From: Syngnathus acus | Taxonomy: Eukaryota > Chordata > Actinopteri > Syngnathiformes > Syngnathidae | Reading direction: 5' to 3' | Assembly (NCBI RefSeq): GCF_901709675.1 | Contig: NC_051101.1 | Coordinates: forward strand, 7,026,501 to 7,090,500 | Length of the DNA: 64,000 nt | Shown: positions 57,205-64,000 of the stretch, piece by piece | Layout of the letters: every line of letters begins with the position of its first letter | How positions within the stretch are numbered: position 1 is the first letter of the stretch | Position numbers and translations under genes: made by a program | Notes under the pieces: model-generated | Databases searched by the model: none | Told to the model about the DNA's origin: nothing | The model's input: only the letters and a program-made list of their open reading frames with translations

Positions 57205-57609
57205 ATGTGTGCGTGTGGAAAGCAGCTCCGCCCTAGCGAGCTCACCACCTCATCCTCAGCCTTTTCATCGCTTTATCCCCAGCAGCAGCATCATCAGGCA
57301 TGGAGCCTTTACTAGTACACAGGGGAGAGTTGAGGATGCCGGTGAGCCAGCAGGGCCGCCTCTTGCAAGACAAGGCACGCAAAACTGTGTGCATGGACCT
57401 GCTGCTATCCACACGGCTCTAACACAGAGACAGGACAGTCTGGCACAGGCTGACATGTACGCTGAACTTAGCTCTTATTCAATGTCACTGTACCTATTTT
57501 TAGAAGACAATTGGGGGATTTATATAAAATTTCACTTTTGCCCCACTCATTGGGATCAAACTCAGAAAAGCTGTAAATTATTTACTGTATGTCAGGTTTG
57601 CCTTTTCAT

Positions 57610-57952
57610 CTATCTATCCATTTTCTGAACTACTACTCACGATGCTCACGAAAGTGCTGGAGCCTATCCTAGCTGGCAGTAGGCAGGCGACACCTTAAAC
57701 CGGTTGCCAGCCAATCACAGGGCACATACGCAGACGAACAACTGCCTGCTCTCACACTCACACCTACCAGCAATTTGGAGTGATCCATTTGTTTTTGGGG
57801 ATGTGGGAGGAAACCGGATCACTCGGAGGAAACCCACGCAGGCACGGGGAGAACATGCAAACTCCACACAGGAGGCCCAGAGCCGGAATCGAAACCACAA
57901 CCTCCACACTGTGAGACGGACGTGCTAACCAGTGCGTCACCGTGTCACCCTT
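57610..57952 (+). repeat. Dispersed teleost 'ggagcctat(c)c(c/t)agctg' repeat, fullest copy
   Basis: Ordered blocks 'tggagcctatcctagctggc', 'ccggttgccagccaatcaca', 'gtgggaggaaaccggatcac', 'gggagaacatgcaaactcca' and 'gtgctaaccagtgcgtcacc' identify a very common fish repeat. Copies elsewhere in the window end in (GGATG)n or (GAATGA)n tails. Confidence 0.75.
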
Positions 57953-58713
57953 GCCTTTTCATAAAGTACATTATTATGCCAACATACATGGACCACCCAC
58001 AAGAATGATACCCAAGATATGATACCCAATAACAAATCAAATATTCTGCTTTGACAGGAATTTTACTTTGGATCATCACTGTGCTTCATCATACTGAGGA
58101 CTATTAATGATTATTATTAAGTTAACCAGAAATGGACACAGTTCTGATTCTGAAATCACGTCTGTTCACAACATTGTTAAATGATTACTTCTCAAAGTGT
58201 CAACCAAACCAAGCATTTTATACTATGGCAGAAAGTTAGTTAGCCCCCAGCTAAAAAACATTGATTTCTCCCTGACATTGTCACATTATTTTCTAATGCT
58301 ATGACACAATACGCTAGTTTGTGTCATACGGTTGTACCAATAAGTCTGGGAGAAGAACTATTAATGCACGTTTCATCAATAAGAATGTGATTATAAAGTT
58401 TCTCCTAAAAGTTATAACTTTGATTTTTCTGCATCATGTCAGAACCATCCATGAAAAGCCCATCAAGACAGAATTTACCTGCAAAATGTAAACCTAATCT
58501 CTAAAATAATGTACAGTAAAGTTTGTTCTTTGGGAGTCCTTTATTACTCCATACAGGAATCCTGGCATAAATCAACAACAGACTTTGGGTTTGCTGGAAT
58601 GACAGATACTTTGAAATAGACTTGGCTCTGACAAGTGTAGTTTTTGTCTATCAACAGAATCCCTGTAGTGCTCAGTCCGTCACTACCAACAGAATGTCCT
58701 TCAGTCCACCACT

Positions 58714-59052
58714 GGTTAATGCATATGTGTCAAACTCAAGTCCCGGGGGCAAGATAAGGCCCGCCACATCATTTTATATGGCCCGCGAAGACAAATTTTG
58801 CATTCACTTTGTGTCATTACTAAAATTACAAATTGTCTTCACTTTAAAAAAAAAAAAAAAATAGAGACATTGCTAGCATTTTTATTACATTTGTCTTTTT
58901 AAAATATTTTTGACTAGTCTCTGATTTTCAGTTTGTTGTGTAGCCTATACTGTATGTCTAGAAGACGTTGACAGTCATAATGGTCTTCCGAGGGAAACTA
59001 TGACTCTGATGCGGCCCGTGACAAAAATGGGTTTTACACCCCTGGGTTAATG
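58714..59052. mobile_element. hAT-like MITE (58722-59044) with perfect 8-bp target duplication
   Basis: The element is 323 bp. GGTTAATG occurs immediately on both sides (58714-58721 and 59045-59052), a perfect 8-bp target-site duplication as made by hAT transposases. The ends are inverted: 'catatgtgtcaaactca' on the left and 'caggggtgtaaaaccca' reading in from the right, with 12 of 17 positions equal. Internal 'aaggcccgccacatcatttt' and 'atggcccgcg' are typical of this fish family. It contains an A-run and no coding capacity. Confidence 0.8.
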
Positions 59053-59592
59053 TGTAACATAAACCGAAGCCTTAAACGAATCCATTGCAAGGCAATAGAT
59101 TGATGCGATGAATCATGAGGTGCAGTCGCTCAGAGACAAAACAATTTCCCCGACCAAGTTACCCAGTTGATAAACAAAGCTTGTTATATTGCATGTATAC
59201 CCAAAAGATGGTTGTAGACTATGATGAGACTTTATCACCCACTGCAAACAAGACTACCATTAAGTGCTAATACAAAAGTTGGTACCATATAACCTGATTT
59301 TACCATGCAAACAAAAACTTCAAATTACACAAGATTGCAAAAATGCAAACGCGTAACAAGATTTGTACTGACTGCATGAACTTATATGGTGAAATTAATT
59401 AAGTGCTTTGAAGATATGATCGAGGACATTGATACAATAACAAAATAAAACATTTATGGGGATAATAAAGTGTCTACTTAGATGCTCCGCCTCCTGCCAC
59501 CATTCAAGTTGTAATCACAGCATTGTTAAGAGGCTGAAGGGGGTCTGTCAACTCACACAACCTGTTGACATTTATTCACTTGAGACACGGAC

Positions 59593-62500
59593 ATGGGGAA
59601 AGATGCTCGACCCAACTGGGACAGTCCCTTGCAGTTCCTGTTGGCCTGTGTTTCTTATGCCATTGGGCTGGGGAATGTTTGGCGATTTCCATACCTGTGC
59701 CAAATGCACGGCGGAGGTGAGACCTGACAATGTCATTTTTGTCCTTTGGCACATTTTCTTCCCTAAAATCATCAAGTTTGACAGTTAGGACAAGCTCTTG
59801 ATTATTTTTACTTCAACATGCATGGCTTTAATTTGGAGGACTAAAAGTGCCAAAATGACATACAGTATGAAATGAATAAAAGTCATTCATTTATGTATCA
59901 TTTACTAATTAAATATGGAATTAAATAAATCAAATAAGTAAATGGGCCATTAAATAATTTATAATTAAATAATATAATTTAATAATTATTCCAGAGTTGA
60001 TAAAATAATAATGTAAATAACACCCACAAAACAGGCAAAAATAGCTATAATAAAATCATTATTTCTCTGAAAGTTAAGTTCAAGTGGAAATTCCAAGTTC
60101 TATTATTGTATAATGAATATTATCATCATTATATAATCATGTATTATTCCATCCATCCATTTTCTGTACCGTTTGGATGGATGGGTAGATGTACGTATTG
60201 TATTTTTTTTCTGCTTCATTCTGTATATGGAACCTATTAAATAATGTATTTAATTGTGGGTTTCTCCAACAGGGGGTTTCTTGATTCCATATCTTGTGAT
60301 GCTGTTTATTGAGGGTGTGCCTTTATTCTACATGGAGATTGCTATTGGTCAAAAGATGCGCTTGGGAAGCATCGGGGCCTGGTCGGCCATTAACCCGTAT
60401 TTGGGAGGAGTGGGTAAGTCCTCAAAACCACATTTAGAGATGATACTTAACTAAATAACCAACTTCTTGAGTTCTGTAGGCTGACGGTAAAACGCAAATT
60501 CATCACAGAAATAATTTTCACCTGAATTCTCTAATTTCAGGTCTCGCTAGTGTTGTAGCATCTGTGTATCTTTGCCTCTACTACAACATTATCAATGCAT
60601 GGAGTTTCTGGTACCTCTTTAACTCATTTCAAGTGAGCTACTAAATATCTTACTGGACATAATTGAATTTCTGTATGAATTTCTGAGCTCATTCATTCCT
60701 TTCTGATGACTTTCATTGGTTTACATTCACAGTCTGTCCTGCCCTGGTCAGATTGTCCCGTTAATTCCAACCAGACCGGACTTGTAGAAGAGTGCCAAAA
60801 GGCTTCTTCGACTCAATACTTCTTTTTTAGAGAAACATTGAACATTTCTTCTTCGATTGAAGAGAATGGAGGCATCCACACAGGTCAGGCTTTGTGTCTC
60901 ATGGTGGCCTGGGTGATCACATACTTCTGCAATATCCATGGAATAAAGTCATCTGGGAAGGTAGGAGAAGTTTGAAAAAGTTTGCAGCGAAATACTAGGA
61001 TAAACGTCTGCAAACAAAGAAAGAAAAAAATGCTCTGTCTTCAATACGAAGAGGCTTGACAGAATGAAAATTTTGTTATTTGACTGTCTGCAGGTGGTTT
61101 ATTTCACTTCCACATTTCCTTATGTGGTCCTCATGATCTACCTCATCCGGGGTTTGACTCTTCCTGGTGCCATTCATGGTATCAAGTACATGTTCACGCC
61201 CAAGGTAAGGCCGTATTAATAATTTTTTATGTATGTTTCTGCTTGGGCCAAAGAGAATATACAAGCACTTGTGCTTGAATGTTGACGATATGTTTACATG
61301 CTTTTAGATGGAAGAACTAGCCAATCCTATTGCATGGATAAATGCTGCCACTCAGATTTTTTTTTCTCTGGGTTTGGGATACGGGTGGCTCATAGCCTTT
61401 TCCAGCTATAATCAATACAACAACAACTTTGAGCCACAGGCCTTCATTGTTACACTCATCAACAGTGGAACTTCAATCTTTGCTTCCATTGTCACCTTTT
61501 CCATTTATGGCTTTAAAGCCACAGTTAACTATGAGAACTGCCTGGAGAGGTGAGTGGATGTCTTGCTCATCTTTGTCTATGATTGATGATTCAAATGTAG
61601 TGAGTGTAGCCAAATATTCATTAATTAGTCTTAGGAGTGTTACTGCTTAGTACTCAAATGTCTGTTTTTAAAGAGTGACCGTACTCGTGTCGTCTCTTCC
61701 AGGACACGTATTTTGCTGCTAAATACTTTTGATTTGGCGGAGAACACTATCAACATAAACAATGTGTTTGACTGGATGAAAACACTCAATGCAACATACC
61801 CGGAGCAGTTTGCTGAACTTGGCAATAAACTGGAAGCCTGTGACCTAAATGATGAACTAGACACGGTAAGGTCTTTATCATGCTACTCCTCTTGCATTGG
61901 TGTAATAATAAATAACAATAATAATAACACAAGATTCTTATATTAAGGCATGATATAGTTATGAGTCTGTTGGAGAAAGCGCTCCTCTGCTGCTGCTGTG
62001 TCAATTTTTGCATCATTAGCAAACTGCCAATCAAACACTTTCCATTCTTGGTTATTTTTCTCACCTGGCTGTAAACATGCTCTTGTTTGTTAATTAAAAT
62101 ACATACATGTTAGGGTTTACAGATTAGCTTGATCGTGTGATTATGTTGGAATGTAGACTAGAATTATTAACTTTGTTTAAACCTTTTACCTTTCCTTGAC
62201 TCTGAAAAGTTTAACCATTCAGTTGTTGAAACTTTCCAAATGGTGTGGAAACATGCTTGCTTAGTTAGTCAACTAAAATGCTCCACTAGTTTCTGTTTCC
62301 ACAACCTTGTAAAACAATGAGCTGGGACCCTCCGCACTGATTAACCAGTTGCTGAGGTGACCACCAAACATGTCCAATGTCACCCCCACCCTGCTTGTTC
62401 TCAATAAATATGCTCTTGCAAGAGGCCTGAGCCAGACCTCATTCGATCATCGCTGTACGCACAGCGACGAATGGTTCTCCATTTGCAAATGCTTAAAAAG

Positions 62501-63855
62501 GGCATACTGTCTCCCGTGTGGTTCTTGCAAAAATAAGTTAGAGTGAGCACCACTCTAACACGAATTAAAGTAGATTGGAGTCATAAACTCTTATCACGTA
62601 ACTCTGTTGTTGTTTTTTTTTCTCCTCTCATTTGTTTCAGGCAGTGCAAGGGGTCGGTCTTGCTTTCATTCTGTACAGTGAAGCCATTCAAAACATGCCC
62701 CTACCTCAGTTGTGGTCAGTGTTGTACTTCCTCATGCTTCTGCTTCTGGGATTGGGCAGCATGCTGGGCAGTGTGTCCGCCATCACCACCCCACTACAAG
62801 ACTTAAAAATATTGTCTAACGTTAGCGATGAGGCTTTAAACGGTAAGACCTGGATAGATGTTAGGTCAAATAGTCTAGTGGGCTAAAATGTGTTCAATCT
62901 TCACATCTGCGTTTGAATTCTTTTTTTTAGAAAGTTCAATTTAATTGCTTGTATTTATTATACTTGTATTGCTTTTCAGTAACACCCCCACACTTGGATT
63001 TGGGTTAGCCTGCAGTGTGAATAATCAGGCACTAATCTTTGAATCATATGTTCTGGAGGAGGGAAACATCCAAAATAATACAGGAGTTGGTGACCTCTGT
63101 TGTAGATAGAGTGTAATCTATACCTGTTTAAACTGAAACTATTGGACCAAGGCATGGCAATGGGTTAATTGTACCTTCTGCCATCTAGTGGGAGACAATT
63201 TAACTGTTCATCATACATTGCAGGCATCAATAAATGAACTGAGAAAGGAGCAGATGCATCATTTCAGAAGTAAGGGGATAAAGTGTTGAGGAGCACGTCA
63301 ACTCTTTCAGCCAACTGCTCCTTTCCAAAGTAGAACCTGACAAAATCTGGTTGACTTAAAACAACATGCCACAAACGGTCCATTGCAATCTCAAAGTTTT
63401 TTTTTTCTTCTTCTTCAATTGTGCTGTGCATCACCTCTGTGAACTGTGTTTTCCTGTCAGGGACATTGTGTCTAATCCTGCTGCTTCTCGGCCTGGCCTT
63501 TACCACCCCATCTGGAAATTACTGGTTTATCATATTCAATGAACACGGAGCGTCTTTCTCCGTGCTCTTTATTGTCCTCGTTGAGATTGTGACTGTCAGT
63601 TACGTTTATGGTATTAAAAGGTTTGTAAGTCTCGACAATGTAACAATGATGAGAAAATTCTTGCTGAAAGGATGCTCTGCTCATTGTAGGTTTGTAAAAG
63701 ACATTGAAGACATGATTGGCCACCGTCCAAACTGGTACTTGAAGATTATGTGGGGGATAGTCAGTCCCCTTCTCCTATTAGTCCTCTTTGTCTTCTATAT
63801 TGTCACTTATATCAGAGGAGGGACACCCACCTACCAAGCATGGGACAAGGAGCTG
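59593..63855 (+). CDS. slc6a20: Na+-coupled imino/amino-acid transporter, SLC6A20 (SIT1)-like, 3' end outside window
   Basis: Ten exons: 59593-59716, 60273-60413, 60541-60632, 60733-60960, 61094-61204, 61308-61549, 61703-61865, 62641-62842, 63461-63620, 63690-63855; 543 codons, with about 50 more expected (human SIT1 has 592). An in-frame TGA at 59581-59583 supports the ATG at 59593. TM1 carries the SLC6 signature [12 protein letters not shown] (residues 25-36), part of the Na+/substrate site. The large outer loop 2 has the paired Cys (C...[12 protein letters not shown]) and N-glycosylation sites (NQT, NIS). Later hallmarks are [35 protein letters not shown] and [23 protein letters not shown]1 imports proline and other imino acids with Na+ and Cl- in kidney and gut. 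Similarity is closer to SLC6A20 than SLC6A19/18, and the sacm1l neighbour supports this. Confidence 0.93.
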
Positions 63856-63865
63856 GTAAACTTTA

Positions 63866-63889
63866 TTATTATTATTATTATTATTACTC
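63866..63889 (+). repeat. (TTA)n microsatellite in the last visible slc6a20 intron
   Basis: Trinucleotide run just after the donor at 63855/63856. The remaining bases to 64000 are intron with no exon visible. Confidence 0.75.
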
Positions 63890-64000
63890 TATATTACTCA
63901 CCATTCTGCATACATATCAACAATTAAATAATTTTTCCACTTGAAAAAGAATAATATGCTCACATTAATATCACTCACCCACAAACCTATATTGGCTAAT

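Larger units (their letters stand above)
57205..59592 (+). other. sacm1l 3' UTR and sacm1l-slc6a20 intergenic region
   Basis: No further gene is recognised. I see no AATAAA within the first kilobase after the sacm1l stop, so its 3' end cannot be placed. The stretch contains a dispersed repeat (57610-57952) and a complete hAT-like MITE (58722-59044). The right end should hold the slc6a20 promoter. Confidence 0.5.

Noticed and set aside
57095-57628. Plus-strand 177-codon ORF
   Set aside because: It is an out-of-frame reading of the last sacm1l exon running into its 3' UTR; no family motif and no conserved start.

Overview
This window is vertebrate nuclear DNA, and almost certainly from a ray-finned (teleost, probably percomorph) fish. 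The evidence is split GT-AG genes with vertebrate protein content, mostly compact introns, several teleost-type dispersed repeats (hAT-like MITEs, a Tc1 remnant, an L2-type LINE tail, a repeat containing 'ggagcctatcccagctg'), many microsatellites, and a gene order that joins genes found on different chromosomes in mammals. I cannot name the species.

Layout, left to right. (1) 2712-3356, minus: the first two coding exons of a mitochondrial aldehyde dehydrogenase (aldh2-like); the rest lies off the left edge. It is head-to-head with (2) rbm42, plus, 4113-6906, an RRM protein reconstructed completely (11 coding exons, about 408 aa). (3) ppox, minus, 7380-10529, complete (12 coding exons, 476 aa), the penultimate haem-biosynthesis enzyme, tail-to-tail with rbm42. 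(4) dyrk1b, minus, coding 13361-21269 (12 exons, about 674 aa), a DYRK-family kinase. Its likely 5' non-coding exon lies near 43.2 kb, so about 22 kb of transposon-rich DNA (21.4-43.2 kb) is probably its first intron. (5) fbl (fibrillarin), minus, 45031-49499, complete (9 exons, 342 aa), head-to-head with (6) sacm1l, plus, 50201-57204, complete (20 exons, 586 aa), an ER phosphoinositide phosphatase. (7) slc6a20-like Na+-coupled amino/imino-acid transporter, plus, from 59593; 10 exons (543 codons) are present and the 3' end runs off the right edge.

The genes are mostly housekeeping genes with unrelated jobs. dyrk1b-fbl and sacm1l-slc6a20 are neighbour pairs also seen in mammals, but the pairs lie on different mammalian chromosomes. 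Two divergent short promoters (aldh2/rbm42 and fbl/sacm1l) probably serve both flanking genes.

The least explained DNA is the 21.4-43.2 kb stretch. It holds a promoter-like TATA/CCAAT cluster on the strand opposite dyrk1b (24.1-24.5 kb), a dead hAT transposase (28-29.7 kb), a long inverted-repeat element (27.6-27.9 kb), a GC-richer block with an open frame encoding a possible tiny membrane protein but no AUG (31.8-32.3 kb), and a dead Tc1 element (40.6-41.1 kb). I found no clear evidence of a wholly new multi-gene system; the best candidates for something undescribed are the 24.1-24.5 kb and 31.8-32.3 kb intronic units. All exon boundaries were read by eye from splice consensus, frame continuity and family similarity.
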